From contig OZ037906.1 in assembly GCA_964035575.1 (NCBI GenBank), positions 248,001 through 312,000 on the forward strand: a DNA stretch of 64,000 bases, given 5' to 3'. A program made the position numbers and the translations under genes. Of this stretch, positions 27,583 through 38,520 are shown one piece after another. Source of the DNA: Rhynchopus sp. YZ270_cl-10 (taxonomy: Eukaryota; Euglenozoa; Diplonemea; Diplonemida; Diplonemidae). The stretch's first letter is position 1; each line of letters opens with the position of its first letter. A model generated the notes under the pieces. The model was not told the DNA's origin. It saw only the letters and a program-made list of their open reading frames with translations, and ran no database searches.

Positions 27583-27620
27583 CTGAGGGGGAGAGGACCC
27601 AGGCAGATGCGCCACAAGGA

Positions 27621-28907
27621 AAGAACCGGGGGGACGGTCGTGTGGGGTGTGTGATGTGTATACCAATGAAGTGCAGAAAATATATTGGGAATGGGGGGAA
27701 AAAATCGCATCGATATCAGCAGCAAAGGCTACTTTGAAGGAAGAGCCTCTCGTTTCTTTGTCATCTCAAATTAAACAAAACAAAACAAAAAAACCAAGTA
27801 TATATAATGATGAACCTAAGCCTCTCGTGCTTAGTCACCTTGAAAAAAAAAGTGAAGTCGATCGTGCAAACGCCTCTGGGACGCAGGCATTGACCGTGTA
27901 TTATATGGCGCCCCCCTGGGCATTGACGCTGAAGAGGAACCTCTTTAATGCCAAAAAGAGAGCAAAGTTTGGAAAGATGAACCAAAGCCCCTTGCACCTG
28001 GTCACTTGGAAAAACTTGAAGCTGACATCGTACTCCTCACCAAGGTGCACAAACAGATCTTTCAAGTTCTGAAAAAAAAAGAGAAGGGCAAAAAATAAAA
28101 AGACGAGGGCGCCCATTCGACAGTGCACAAAAACCGAAGGTGTGCACAGCAGTTGGGTGCAGATAACATTAAATATTTCCGAAAAGAGAGCGCTTCAAAA
28201 TATGCACAACGCAGGGGTGGGGACTTCTTGAGATAATTCCGTTGGGTTAGTGCAGCAGCAGTGCAGTCTTCATCTATTATTTGCGGGCACCTTTATGCAT
28301 CCGACACCTGCATCGCTCACCGATGCTATTTTTTGGTCAACATGTGTAGCAGCGAAATCGTATATTTTACACATAACTGCAGGAACTGCAGTAGTAGTTA
28401 GTTGAGACACATGGCCTGGCAGTTGGCTGCTGGCAGTGCAACGTTACAACGTTGCAAGGCAGAGCAAGGCGGTCAGCAACAGCCAAGGCCTGTATGGGCG
28501 TAGCGCACTGCCTTGTCGTGTAGAAGCTAGAAGTAGAAGGGCACAAGGCAGCGTATTCAACAACAACAGCATGAGCAGCACCCTCCAAGCCCTGTGTTCG
28601 TGTGGCGTGTTGCAAACAAAGACAAATATAAAAAAGGGAGGGTCCCCATCTTCGTTTCCTAAAACTCTTCACCTAAAATAGGGAAGCGCCGGACCTACGG
28701 TGGGTTCTCGAACCCGAGGGTCGCTTCTCAAAAAGAAATCTTAACGCACACTCTCTGTTGATTCTAAAACGGGGGAGGGTAAAAAAGGCGTGAAAGGTAA
28801 AATGGGGAAGAGGTTGAAAAGTTGGAACGCTTCCTCACCCCAGATCACACCAGATATGTCACAAGTGTCATGTCACCGAAAAAAAAAAAATCTCAGCTGG
28901 TGTTCAT
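27621..28907. repeat. Spacer with B+A (27806-27893), B variant, L (28240-28281) and T-arm hairpin (28690-28735)
   Basis: B (CTAAGC-CTCTCGT-GCTTAG) is followed within 10 bp by A. A diverged B (GATGAACCAAAGCCCC...) is at 27977-28012. An L-like unit is at 28240-28281. On the minus strand, 28690-28735 folds as GAAGCG...CGCTTC around GGGTTCGAGAACCC, another T-arm-like hairpin without a full tRNA. No gene is recognised. Confidence 0.55.
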
Positions 28908-29764
28908 TCACAGGGCATGCCAAGAAAGGGGCCTTCTGCGTACACACATCACAGCTTCACTGCACTGTTCTCCCCACCAAACACCCACGACAAAACACAT
29001 ACATCTGAGAAACCACCGTCGCTGCCCCTGCTCCTCTTCCTCTGAGGAGTCAGACTCTGTATCGAACTCTGTGGTCCTCCTTGCACGCCGCTGCCCTTGC
29101 CCTTGCCCTAGCCCCTCCACACCATGCATACCTGCATCACCAACCATCTGCTCCTCAACAGGCGACACCTCCCCAGACACACCCTGGTCCAGGAGAGGCG
29201 CACGGTCGCCACTGCCATCACTGGCGTAGTCATCATCGTCATTGGCAGCCACTGAGAAGCCGTCTGTGTGGGGATTATTTTGAGATACCGAAACGAACCA
29301 CTATAACAAAACCATTACATACATGAATGAAACGGCGGCACAACCCCTAGCACATCCCCTGCTACCGGCTCTGAGGACTCTCTCCCTTGAGGCGCGCAGA
29401 ATATGTTTTCCTCCACACCCACCTCACCCTCCCCCTCCCCCTCACCCTCAACCTCAACCTCAGGAGACATGGGTGTGACAGGTGACGCCACCTCGTCTCC
29501 ACTATGTGTGCGCGGCTGTGGTGCGTGCCCGAGGTAGAGCTCAGCCTCCACGAGGGGGTTCCAGCACAGCGGGCAGGTGCTCTTACGTTGCCGCCAGCTC
29601 TCTGCACACTGCAGATGCAGCGCATGCCCGCAGGCATAGGTCATCGCAGGGTTCGTCCGCGTGTACTTCTCAAGGCATATACTGCATGTATCCTGGTTGT
29701 ACGTCCCAAACTCGCTGAACGATCCGGATGACTGCAAATGCTCGACTGAAGCAACGCTACGCAT
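28908..29764 (-). CDS. RING-H2 zinc-finger protein, probable E3 ubiquitin ligase
   Basis: Exon 1 is 29323-29764 (ATG 29762-29764). The RING-H2 finger reads CSICLEKY ... CGHALHLQCAESW ... CPLC (residues about 27-72), with C-x2-C, C-x-H-x2-H-x2-C and C-x2-C spacing, which binds two zinc ions and recruits an E2. A Pro/Glu-rich tail follows, with Glu-Gly repeats. A donor T|GTATGT (29322) and acceptor CACACAG (29264) keep phase into exon 2, 29003-29263. It reads YGFSVAANDDDDYASD, then GQGQGQRRARR and an acidic run ESDSSEEEEQ. A further GTATGT donor follows at 29002. The next exon was not found; without that splice the frame ends at 28908. Acidic, disordered tails are usual in such ligases. There is no membrane segment. 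Confidence 0.65.
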
Positions 29765-30947
29765 TTTTGAGGGGAGAGGAGGGAGGGGAGGGGGGAGGGG
29801 AGGGGAAAGTGAAGTTAGGGTAGTGGAAACACCTCGGGGATGTAGGTGCTGAACTAAAGAAGAAGAAGAAAGAGTGGAATAAAGAATCGCTTTATGTATT
29901 AGTACAGGAGATCCTCAGGTCTTCTTTGGATCTTGCAATGTAAAAGAATGGTCCAAAAAAAAATGGACGCTGGGGAAAAAAACCCCCAAGAAGAGCGAAA
30001 TGTGTATCGAAAGGAGAGGAAAAGGGGTAAGAGATGTCTAATTCTCCTCTGCTGCTTTGAAAAAAAAAATGGGGGAGAAAAAAAAAAAGAAAAAAAAAAT
30101 GGGAAGTGGGGTGCTGTGTGTTGTGTACCCTCTGAGTCAGTAAGATAAAAGTGACGTTATTAATGCAGGCACCTCCGACTGACCCACTACGATGCCAGCC
30201 ATCCGGATGAAAGCAGTACCCTGCAGCTAACAACAGAAAATGTAAAAAGAAACCTAAGTAGACCTAGATAAAAGAAGGAGGTCGGAGACAGACAGAGCCG
30301 CGTGCGTAAGGAGCTATACACCCAAACACACAAGAGGAGGTGGAAGGAGCTATTGTGGGAGAGCGTTTTAAGGTTGGAACAAAATCACAGTTTTTTTTTC
30401 GTGTCGTTGTTTTTCAGGGGCTCCCGCAGGATTAGGGTTTTTGGGATCACAGCAGGGGTACCAAAAAAACTATCTACCGTTTGCTTCCACTTAAGTAGAA
30501 ACTGTTATTTTTGGTGATTTGCTGATTTTTCTTGCTTATTTCGCACATTTCATGGTTGTACAAAGTACTCGACGAGGAACGAGTACTTTGTACAACCATG
30601 ACATTTGGAAGCACTGGTATTTTTATTTTCCTGGTCACTTTTTCCCAGACAGAAGTGCTCTACCTACCTCCCCCTTCAGCGAAAAAAAAGTGCGGCAACC
30701 AGGAAATACCTTCGGTAAAAAAAGTGCGGCATTTCTAAGAATCTCAAATCCGCATTTTGAGGCAGATGTAGGGAAAAGCTTATTAGACTTCCACCCCCCC
30801 TTTTTCCCCCCCTGTTTTTAAAAGCCTGAAATTAGTACCTTTCTGACGCCTAATGCACACTCTGTTGTTTCTAAAAAGGGTAGGGAAAATCGTGAATGGA
30901 AAAATGGGGGAGAGGTTTAAAAGTTGGAACGCTTCCTCGCCCAGATC
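29765..30947. repeat. Spacer with family C (30148-30240) and a perfect 21-bp hairpin (30550-30599)
   Basis: Family C copy with the GATGCCAGCCATCCGGATG core. At 30550-30570 and 30579-30599 there is a perfect 21-base inverted repeat (starting CATGGTTGTACAAAG) with an 8-base spacer. Otherwise homopolymer-rich; no gene seen. Confidence 0.6.
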
Positions 30948-31800
30948 ACACCCAGGACCCTTTGGACCCCCCAAGGGAGGCTACGCAGAAAAACCCCTAC
31001 AGCCGCCTGCTCTTTGTTCAGAGGTCCACCTCCGGCAAGCCCGCAAGATAGCGCACAGTATCGGTGTCCATGATAAGCTGCAAGGATAAGACACGTGTCT
31101 CTTTCGGCATCTGTGGTACATCCGCACCTGCTTCGACCAACTTCGCCATAGTTGTGAGTTCTCCAGAAATGCTTGCCAAGAGCAGAGGCTAGCATCCTTT
31201 ACCATCTTGCTTCTCAATGTCTGCCCCTGCATCAATGAGCACCTGCACCACATCTGCGTGTTTTCCTTCCACAGCAAAGTTCAACGCAGTGCAGTTGTCG
31301 CTGCCTTGGTGATTCAGGTCCACCTCCGGCAAACCCACAAGATAGCGCACAGTATCGGCGTACCCAAAATACGCTGCAAGGGTAAGACGTGTCTCCTTTG
31401 GCGTCTGTGGCACGTACATCCGCACCTGCTTCGACCAACATTTTCACAGTTGTGAGGTCTCCAGAAATGCTTGCCAAAAGCAGAGGCGAGCGCCCTTCAT
31501 CATTCTTTATCTCAATGTCTGCCCCTGTATCAATGAGCACCTGCACCACATCTGCCTGTTTTTCTTCCACAGCAAAGTTCAACGCAGTCTTGTCCCTGCT
31601 GTCTTGGTAATTCAGGTCCATCTCCGGCAAACTCACAAGATAGCGCACAGTATCGGTGTGTCCAAAATACGCTGCAGGGGTAAGACACGTGGTTTCGTCG
31701 ATGTCTGTGGCACGTACATCCGCACCTGCTCTGACCAACATTTTCACAGTTGTGAGAGACACGGTGACCAGCTCCCCTGCGAGACAAGAACATAGTACCG
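30948..31800 (-). pseudogene. Decayed ankyrin-repeat gene
   Basis: Tandem units of about 297 bp (99 residues, three ankyrin repeats each) read TALNFAVEEKQADVVQVLID, TGADIE, SPLLLASISGDLTTVKMLVE, AGADVRATD, TPAAYFGHTDTVRYLVSLPE. The first unit and a half is open (31232-31762). After that the frame is lost by comparison with the sister units: a 2-base change near 31395, a TCG-to-TAG stop near 31185, and a 4-base loss (GTGC) near 31115. The remaining pieces continue in other frames to about 30960. A TCTCGCAG acceptor at about 31783 suggests a lost upstream exon. Ankyrin repeats bind protein partners. Sequencing error cannot be excluded, but three independent faults argue for decay. Confidence 0.7.
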
Positions 31801-32048
31801 CCCCTTCCCATCAACAACACAACTCAACGATGCGACGTCCCGTCCCCCTTGACGAGCGTGCAGAGCACCTCGGACAACGGTGGTACCTCAACCACTGATG
31901 CCACACCTCCTGCATCAGGCCCTCTGTGGGGTGTTGCTGGCGTATGGTCGATCTTCAAAAATGAACAAAATCTTTTGGTACCCCTTTGGCACCCCCTGTT
32001 AAAATCTAATCCCTCCTCCCCACCTTCCCCCCGCTTTACTCTCTCCTC

Positions 32049-32804
32049 TCACTGAGCATACATCCGCAGTGGCGTGGATGGCGTCGAACAGAGACCATTT
32101 TGCGATGCTGTCACGGTGTCTACCCCGTCCTCTGCCTCACCGCTACCCCCTTTCCCCACCGGCAGCAATGGGTCCACGCTGTCGAGCCCCCCGGTGTGGC
32201 TACGGAGGATGTTCATCTTGGCATGGTGGTGCCGGGGTGCGGTGTGCGGCTCGCCCCAGCCTACACCCACCTCGCTTGGTGCGTGGGAATCGAGAGGCGA
32301 GCCTGGGGTTGAGGTGGGTGGTGTCCTTGCGTGGGTCTCGGCCCTGCTGCTTGCAGGCTTTGGTTGCACATCGCCACGGTCAGAAGGCTGCCGGGAACGT
32401 GCCCGGTTGTGCTGTGGAGGTGTGCCCTGTGCCATCGTTGCATTCCACGCATCTGTCGGATCAAGCGTTTCATCTATCAAAGGCGAATCCGGGAACGGCA
32501 CAGAAATGCTCGGCAAAGACATCCTCGAAATAATCTTTTGCGGATAAATCAGCTTCTGGCCAAGCCAGCGGGCGGCTAGAGACTGTAGAGTAGGAGAAGG
32601 GGTGTTGAAATAGGGTAGGTGCCGGCATACCGCAATCAAACTGGTGATGACCTGCGAGTCGGTGATGACGTGTCTTGCGCCGATCTCGGTGTGGACTTTA
32701 ATGGATATATCCGGTACTGTTTTTTGAATGTTTAAAAGGGTGTGGCTCTCAAAAAAGAGGGACAAAGGGGTGTGGGTTGTCCAGCAGGGTGGTTGTGGCA
32801 ACAC
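32049..32804 (-). CDS. Hypothetical protein with disordered C-terminal half
   Basis: The frame is open for 251 codons, but the first in-frame ATG is at 32520-32522, which leaves 157 residues. The upstream part (VPDISIKVHTEIGARHV onward) reads like protein, and an AAACAG acceptor lies at about 32724, so an earlier exon may exist. The ATG-proximal part (MSLPSISVPFPDSPLIDETL) is followed by Pro/Ser/Arg/His-rich low complexity. No domain is recognised. R1 lies just upstream (32852), as for three other genes. Competing plus-strand frames are equally long and low-complexity, so coding status is uncertain. Confidence 0.35.
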   Translation of the reverse strand: MLPQPPCWTTHTPLSLFFESHTLLNIQKTVPDISIKVHTEIGARHVITDSQVITSLIAVCRHLPYFNTPSPTLQSLAARWLGQKLIYPQKIISRMSLPSISVPFPDSPLIDETLDPTDAWNATMAQGTPPQHNRARSRQPSDRGDVQPKPASSRAETHARTPPTSTPGSPLDSHAPSEVGVGWGEPHTAPRHHHAKMNILRSHTGGLDSVDPLLPVGKGGSGEAEDGVDTVTASQNGLCSTPSTPLRMYAQ

Positions 32805-32851
32805 CCAGGTTGGTTGTTAGAATGTGATTCACACAGGGCTAAAGTGGAATC

Positions 32852-32988
32852 GATGTGTTTGAATATCACCGGGGTCTGGTGGTTAAAAAGTCTCCACAGA
32901 GTTGGGAGGTAAACCGTGGAGTTAATCCGGTTGGAAGTGTGGTGATGCACAATAGGTGAAGCAAACAGAGGAAGGGGAGAATGGAAAG
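32852..32988 (+). repeat. R1 repeat, copy 3
   Basis: R1 core with the conserved tail GGTGAAGCAAACAGAGGAAG. Its tail (TGGTGATGCACAATAGGTG) matches the copy at 63045 more closely than the other two. Confidence 0.7.
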
Positions 32989-33015
32989 GTGAAAACGGTG
33001 AAAAGAAAAAGAGAG

Positions 33016-33108
33016 ATTGAAAAACGCCTCACCGTTCATGCGGACGCAGGCACTGGAAGAAAAGAAGGATGAACATAGGCCTCTCTTTGCTTAGCCACCT
33101 TGATCACA
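33016..33108 (+). repeat. Family A and family B repeats at the end of the SMP gene
   Basis: A (33016-33054) then B (33068-33108) on the plus strand. Read on the minus strand, B begins at the SMP-gene codon AAG followed by GTGGCTAAGC (donor-like), and A is entered after TTCTTTTCTTCCAG (acceptor-like). The pair could thus bound a 45-bp intron. Confidence 0.5.
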
Positions 33109-33785
33109 AAATCGGAATCAAAACACACCCCAACCATACCATTTGCCAGCGATATTTCAAACACCGACTTTGATGCTGGGGGTGGGTGCAGACACTTTGT
33201 CTTCCTAGGCTCCGAGGGGTGCTGTCTGTGCTCTGACGTATCCCATACGACACGGAGACGCAACTGCACTGACACGGACTCGACATCACCACGCATGGGG
33301 AACATCGACGTGCCTAGCAGCGGCAGCTGCACGGGGTGCTCCAGGCCGAAGGATGCGGTGAAGTCACCTTCATAGAAGAGATCTGCTATCAGGACTATAC
33401 GGTCGGCTCCTTCACGTCGAGCTTCTACACCACAGACCTGGGGTGGCGAGCTTCCAAGGTTGAGGGAAAACAGCTCAAATTTGCCACCACCCAAGTGCAT
33501 AAAAGTGTTGACATGCTCACAAATCGTCTCCCTCAACTGCTCTGCCGGAATGTCCCCCACCGCCATATCAAACATCTTTGTAATAACCGTCTGCAGCCAT
33601 TCGCATGTCACCATGTGTTCTCGCGCCTCACGACGGTCCGGTGTAATGCGGAACACCGGCACCTTTGAGCTCTTCCCCAAGACCAGAACCCGCACCGCAG
33701 CAAGCACCACCACCCATGCGAGACAGCAGCACAACACGTACCAGACACCCTTCTCAAGGTTTTCGTTGAAGGTTTGGTAAAGCAT
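33036..33785 (-). CDS. SMP-domain (synaptotagmin-like, mitochondrial, lipid-binding) membrane protein
   Basis: Up to 249 residues from the ATG at 33783-33785. An N-terminal membrane segment (VWYVLCCCLAWVVVLAAVRV) precedes a domain with EWLQTVITKMFDMAVGDIPA, LFSLNLGSSPPQVCGVEARR and IADLFYEGDFTASFGLEH. That pattern, with the LG..PP motif and the acidic/aromatic strand, is the SMP fold of extended synaptotagmins, tricalbins and ERMES proteins. These carry lipids between membranes at contact sites. The last residues (KVAKQREAYVHPSFLPVPASA) are encoded by repeats B and A, so the true end is probably a splice at 33099/33098 (AAG|GTGGCT) with further exons not identified. No C2 domain is seen. Confidence 0.65.
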   Translation of the reverse strand: MLYQTFNENLEKGVWYVLCCCLAWVVVLAAVRVLVLGKSSKVPVFRITPDRREAREHMVTCEWLQTVITKMFDMAVGDIPAEQLRETICEHVNTFMHLGGGKFELFSLNLGSSPPQVCGVEARREGADRIVLIADLFYEGDFTASFGLEHPVQLPLLGTSMFPMRGDVESVSVQLRLRVVWDTSEHRQHPSEPRKTKCLHPPPASKSVFEISLANGMVGVCFDSDFVIKVAKQREAYVHPSFLPVPASA

Positions 33786-34354
33786 TTTTTTTGGGGGGTA
33801 ATTTTTATCGCATTGGTGTTGTGTATTATCCTGTGTGTGTTTGAAAGCAAATAGGGGCAGTTCCTAAGTGTTGCCTATTGTGGTGTTATGGTGGTGTAAG
33901 TGCAGTGGATGTCCTTTTATGTGGTATAGTGGTAAGGTAGGTCGATAATCCGCGAGTGACAAGTGCAGACAAATTGAAAGGGAAGTATCGCAGTGGGGCT
34001 AGAGGCCCCAAAAGCGGTGAGATTTGTGTCTGGAAAAATGGAAAAAGAAAAATGATAGAGGGGGGGAAAAACACCTTATTTTTTCTAGAAGAATTTTTCT
34101 TTTTTCTCTGTTCAGTGTACTGTTTCGTCTTCCTCTGCAAAAAAGGAAAGAAAAAAAAAAGTGAAAAATAAACAAGTGTCCATCCGCCGTTCCGAACATC
34201 GGGGGAACCGAACCCCTGATGTAGGGTAAAAACGGCACCAACCGGGACTAGGTCCCAGGCTAGTCTCAATAGGCAAGACGCGTCGCCACACTGCCTCGGC
34301 AGAGAACAATAAAGAAAACAAAACAAAAAGAGGAAGAGAACGTGTTTGGAGCGT
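33786..34354. repeat. Spacer with tRNA-like T-arm hairpin (34195-34225)
   Basis: On the minus strand ACATC-A-GGGG-TTCGGTT-CCCC-C-GATGT folds as a T-arm stacked on a stem. Upstream, GGGAC-CTA-GTCCC and GTCT...AGAC hairpins could be arms of a degenerate tRNA, but no complete cloverleaf fits. No protein gene is seen. Confidence 0.35.
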
Positions 34355-34552
34355 AAAAACCTAAGCCTCTCGTGTTTAATCTTTGATCGCAATCGTCATC
34401 GTGGAGCATCAAATAACAAAGTGAAGTTGATAGTGCAAACGCCTCTGGGACGCAGGCACTGGGAGGGGAAAAGCATCCACTGATTTTGTTTGAAAACTTG
34501 GTTGTATTGGTGTAGCCACCCTAGAGTGTGCTCCACTATATTTTCTTCTATT
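34355..34552 (+). repeat. Cluster B (34355-34412), A (34417-34462), L (34493-34552)
   Basis: Three repeat families in one 200-bp block, all in plus orientation: CTAAGC-CTCTCGT-GTTTAA, then GTGAAGTTGATAGTGCAAAC..., then ACTTGGTTGTATTGGTGTAG... with TGCTCCACTA and a T-rich end. The same families are neighbours elsewhere, but in other orders. Confidence 0.65.
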
Positions 34553-34829
34553 CACCAGAGAGCTCTGGGGCGGGTTGTGTAAATGATGTATTTTTTAAAA
34601 AACTTTGAGATCTGTATCAGGGCATTCTGCTTTGTTTTTGCTTATTTTTTTTTTTTTTTTGCTTGGGCCCGATACATCATGGTGATGTGGTCCTTGGGAC
34701 TCAGCTTTGAAAAAGATTATTTCATATACTTTCTTTTCTAAACGAAAAGAAGGTAAAGAGTGCGAAAAATGTACCCTTGGATGTTTTGGGATGTGGTCCT
34801 TGGGACTCAGCTTTGAAAAAGAAAAAAAA

Positions 34830-35490
34830 AATGAAGTTATTAATGCAGGCACCTCTGACTGACCCACGATGCCAGCCATCCGGATGAAAGCACAAGCCCC
34901 TGCAGCTAACAACAGAAAATGTAAAAAAAGGAAACTAATGACTGGCCCGTACCGTAAGAGAACGAGGGCGGCACACAACCGCTCGTCAGCCGGAGGCCCA
35001 CCTTCTGCTGAAGAGGTGTGACCTTACCCATACTCCCGCTTCACCCAACTCTTAGTAAATGATTGTCAAGACAAGAGAGCAAGGGGTGTCACAACATCTC
35101 TCTTGGCATCGCATGCTGTGTCGCTGTTTCACGCTCCGGGGTGCGAGCACCCTCATCCTAGCATGGGGAAGCCACGTCCCAGCATTTTTATACCCTGCCA
35201 GGGTTTAACTTGCATTTAGAAGGGGCAGGGACGTTTAGCACCCTGAGGACAAGGGGGGAGTCCCGCATACCCAAAAAGAAAGACAAAGGTTATGCATTGA
35301 CAGCATTGGAAGAGGCAGGGTTGCTGAAAAACAAAAAGACCCTGAAGGCACAAAGACGCCCCGCATACCCCTCCTGTTTTGTAATCTCTCAGGTCAAGAC
35401 ATCGATTCGAGCGGTCAACACCTTCATAGAGTTTCAGGAGGAACGGACCCCCGGATGCAATTTAAGGTCCAGCCCAGGACCAAAGAATGA
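34830..35490 (+). repeat. Family C/D repeat, long copy
   Basis: Matches 432-843 at both ends, with about 220 bp of extra DNA at roughly 35030-35250. The C part alone recurs at 15633, 30148 and 37757. The D part ends GGTCCAGCCCAGGACC, which can fold. It ends one base before the TTAA site of the piggyBac relic. Confidence 0.7.
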
Positions 35491-35494
35491 TTAA

Positions 35495-36486
35495 CCCTTT
35501 AAGGACCAGAGGGGACATATATGTCCACGCAACCACCTAAATTGGCTTCCACTAGGACTTTTTGAAGATTTTTTTTTTTAATGAGAAGATTTTGTGCGAA
35601 ATCTTTCAAAAGACGCAAGATTCGATTTTTTTTGACGCTCTCATCCCCTCTCATCCACACCCGGCATTATCACATAATAGGGTATTTTGGGTCATTTTTG
35701 GGGAATAATGTACCATTCTGACGCGCTTGAGTCATCAGAGGATTCAAACTTTGGTGCGCAGGGAACCATTTTACACGGTCTTCAGAACGAAACTAAAATA
35801 ATGGAAAATACCCGCGACTGGGCAAAGTACACGCGTCGTTGCAGTTCCTGACCCTGAACTGGATGTGCCTCTTCTCCGTGTATTTATTGCATTTTGTCTT
35901 TTGAGGGACATTGTACAGAAAATCTGTCAAGGTACAGAGACACTGGCAGGAGGGTGTTGGTCGACAACTTCTTCTTGTTTGGGAAACAGGCGTCTGAAAA
36001 CAGATTACATGTGCGGGGGATGCGGCGTTCACCTTTGTTCAGCACCATGCCAAGTTGGCCAAAAGTCCCAAAAGCCCCAACTTTTGTACTGTCCAACCTC
36101 TGTACAATTACGGTATATGTAGTTGGCTGGTACCTTCTCTCCATGCAGTGAGACATTATCTACTAGGACTTTTTGATCAATTTTTTTTTCTTTTGAAAGA
36201 TTTTGAACCGATCTTTCAAATAAAGCCATTTTCGAAAACCGAAAAAACAGGTGCGCAGCCGGAATAATTTTTTTCTTCAAAATTTTCAGAAAAAAATATC
36301 AGCTCCCCTCAATTTTCCATTTTCCATTTTTCTCATTTTATTTCGATTTCTGCTCCATTTGAAAGATCTGCTCAAAATCTTTCAATTGCGGCCAGGTACG
36401 ATCAAAAATATGCATCAGATCACATTTTACCTATGGGAGAGAAGATCCTAGCAAATCGAAAAAAACAGGTCGTGGTCCGTAAAGGG
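35495..36486 (+). mobile_element. piggyBac-type DNA transposon relic
   Basis: About 990 bp flanked by TTAA on both sides (35491-35494, 36487-36490), the piggyBac target site. The ends are imperfect inverted repeats starting CCCTTTAAGGACCA on the left and CCCTTTACGGACCA (complement) on the right. Inside, plus strand 35865-36122 encodes RRLKTDYMCGGCGVHLCSAP. It matches the Cys-rich domain at the C-terminus of piggyBac transposases (Y-x-C-x2-C-x3-LC-x3-C). The DDD catalytic region is absent, so the element is a deleted, non-autonomous copy. Confidence 0.75.
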
Positions 36487-36490
36487 TTAA

Positions 36491-36854
36491 GATAGTATTT
36501 TCAATCGAAATATGGAGTTTTGTCCACCAGCGTCGTCTCCAAAGAAAAAAATGTAAAGAGGCTACTAAAGTACTATAACACCATGGCTATTAGGTCGAAA
36601 AACTTTGTAAGATAGATGTGCCTCTCGTGCACACACAGGAAGGATTGGGTTTGATGTTACGTAGCCTCGCTGTGCTTGGTAAATACCCTTGGGTGGGGCA
36701 GCATTCTCTACCTGGCTTCTGAAGAAGGATGTCTTCCCTTGGGGCTACCGCGAAAGTGCAATGCGGACTCGAGAAGTCATCAACAGCCAGCACATCTCAC
36801 CCCTGGATGTGGCAGCTCTCCCACAATAAGCTGGCCTGACAAAAAAAAGAGAAA

Positions 36855-36888
<34 letters not shown>

Positions 36889-38032
36889 TCCGCGAGATCA
36901 AACGTTGACCTGCTTCTTTTTGTTGGTTAAAAATCACATTGCATGTAAGAGGGGGGGGAACAAACAAAACGAGGGGTGCGAGAAGGTAAATGAGTGCACC
37001 CATGGACGCCTTGGGATGGGGGTTGAGTTGAAGGAAATCGCTCAACCTGTTCGGGGGTTTTGCAAAGCGGCAAAAAAAAAAAAAAAAAAAAGACAATATC
37101 AACAAGAAAAAGAAAAAGAAAGAAACCGCCCACATAAAATGCGTTGGAGGGGCAGAGCCCCTGCCCTATAGGGCAACTACAAGGCGTAAGAACAATTTTA
37201 AATGGTGTGGTTAATCCGAAAATTTAGACCCTTTTGGGCCATTCTTGGCATGTACTTTTGGGTGTTTTTTTAACCTTTTTGAGGGGTAAAGTCAGGTTTC
37301 CCGCTCAGGAGTGAATCGTGTGTGACCAGTGCAGTCCCTGTGGGATTCCCGATGATGTAACCCCACGTTTTTGTGTTCGTAACAACGCCGCTCACACAGG
37401 GCGCGGAAGGGACACTATTTTTTTACCGATGAATCCAAAGAAGCCATTCACGAGGTTTCCCGAGCTCGGCACAATTCAGAGGGGGAAAAAATCAAAGCAA
37501 AAAGTCCTAAATATAAATTCAAAACTTGCACCCAGATTGACACTTTCCGTGACAGCACTGATATGTACCGCTTTTTGCTCACCCACGTAGCTCCTCACCC
37601 TGGACCTGACAGCCGTGTAGAAACACAGATCCATCGGCGATGATGGAGTCAGCGACAACAATTATATTTGTATATTTTCAATACAGGAGAACAGAAAGCA
37701 TTTGAGAGCATAACACGACTCTCAAAAAAAAAAAATGTGTTTCAATAAAGAGAAGAAAGACCTAGTTGCGGATGCAGGCACCTCCGACTGACCTACGCAC
37801 ATACAGACCCTACGATGCCAGCCATCCGGATGAAAGCACAAGTACCCTGCAGCCAACAACAGAAAGGTGCAAAAGGAAACCTAATGGCTTGGCCGTACCA
37901 TAGTGTGAACGGGGGCGGTACACAACCGCTCGGCAGCCGGAGGCTCACCCTTCCGCTGGAGAGTCATGAGAAAGAAAAAAGTCAATAAGAGGGGTTGTGG
38001 ATTGGATGGTTGTGAATGGAATGGAGAATGAG
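36491..38032. repeat. Spacer with B-prime (36610-36645) and family C (37757-37975)
   Basis: B-prime reads TGTGC-CTCTCGT-GCACA. Two very long A-runs (about 36853-36886 and 37071-37091) and G-rich stretches occur. A 60-bp minus-strand frame near 37570-37650 has a donor-like end, but no family match. No gene is called. Confidence 0.5.
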
Positions 38033-38188
38033 AAATACCGCACTAGGAACTACCTTCTGGGTCGTAACTATTTTGGGACAGAAATATTCTGGGACGGAAC
38101 AAAAACTGGGACACTTGGAAAAAAAAAATTTTTTTTTTGGGGGGGTGTCCCAGGTTTGTTCAGTCCCATAGTTCCTAGCACGGCATTT
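38033..38188. mobile_element. 156 bp hairpin (MITE-like) element
   Basis: The ends AATACCGCACTAGGAACTA and TAGTTCCTAGCACGGCATT are inverted (two mismatches). Inner parts ACTGGGACAC and GTGTCCCAGG pair around an A10/T10 centre at about 38130. A second inverted pair, ACCTGATTTTGACC at 38204 and its complement ending at 38267, lies next to it. Confidence 0.6.
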
Positions 38189-38520
38189 CAAAATAATGTC
38201 ATGACCTGATTTTGACCCGAGGTTGGCGGTGCTTGGCGGTAAGTTGTTACCGAGGTCAAAATCAGGTGGAAGAAATTATTTCATATATGGTGTGGCCCGA
38301 TTTCTGGTTTTGCGTGTCTCAAGAATGGCCCAAGAATGGCCCAAAAGTGGGTTAAATCGAGGGGGGGTCCCTTTTTTAATTTGTTACCCGGTGTTTTTTT
38401 TGGGGTGGTTTTCACGCTAGGTCTGACCCGGAGGCACCTCTGCATAGTGACTGGAGGGGAAATTTGGGGTGGTCCGAACCTTTCGGTTAGGAATAATTCA
38501 CAACACGGTGGCTAAAATCT

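Larger units (their letters stand above)
21195..27620 (-). mobile_element. LINE (APE-type non-LTR retrotransposon), near-complete
   Basis: One element on the minus strand with ORF1 (25657-27582) and ORF2 (21247-25656), both open over their whole length. The 3-prime part carries the tRNA-like structure and a second degenerate copy of the tail at about 21140-21185. The 5-prime end is set only roughly, just upstream of the ORF1 ATG. No target duplication or poly(A) tail could be fixed. Intact frames suggest a recent insertion. Confidence 0.85.

Noticed and set aside
32069-32547. Plus-strand frames of about 155 residues opposite the unknown protein
   Set aside because: Low-complexity, no start context or family match; kept only as a reason for lowering confidence in the minus-strand call.
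34195-34320. Complete tRNA gene on the minus strand near 34200
   Set aside because: A good T-arm and one hairpin are present, but acceptor, D and anticodon arms do not form a consistent cloverleaf.
37476-37661. Possible minus-strand exon (IIADGSVFLHGCQVQGEELR) with a GTGAGC donor
   Set aside because: No acceptor-side partner, neighbouring exon or family match could be found.
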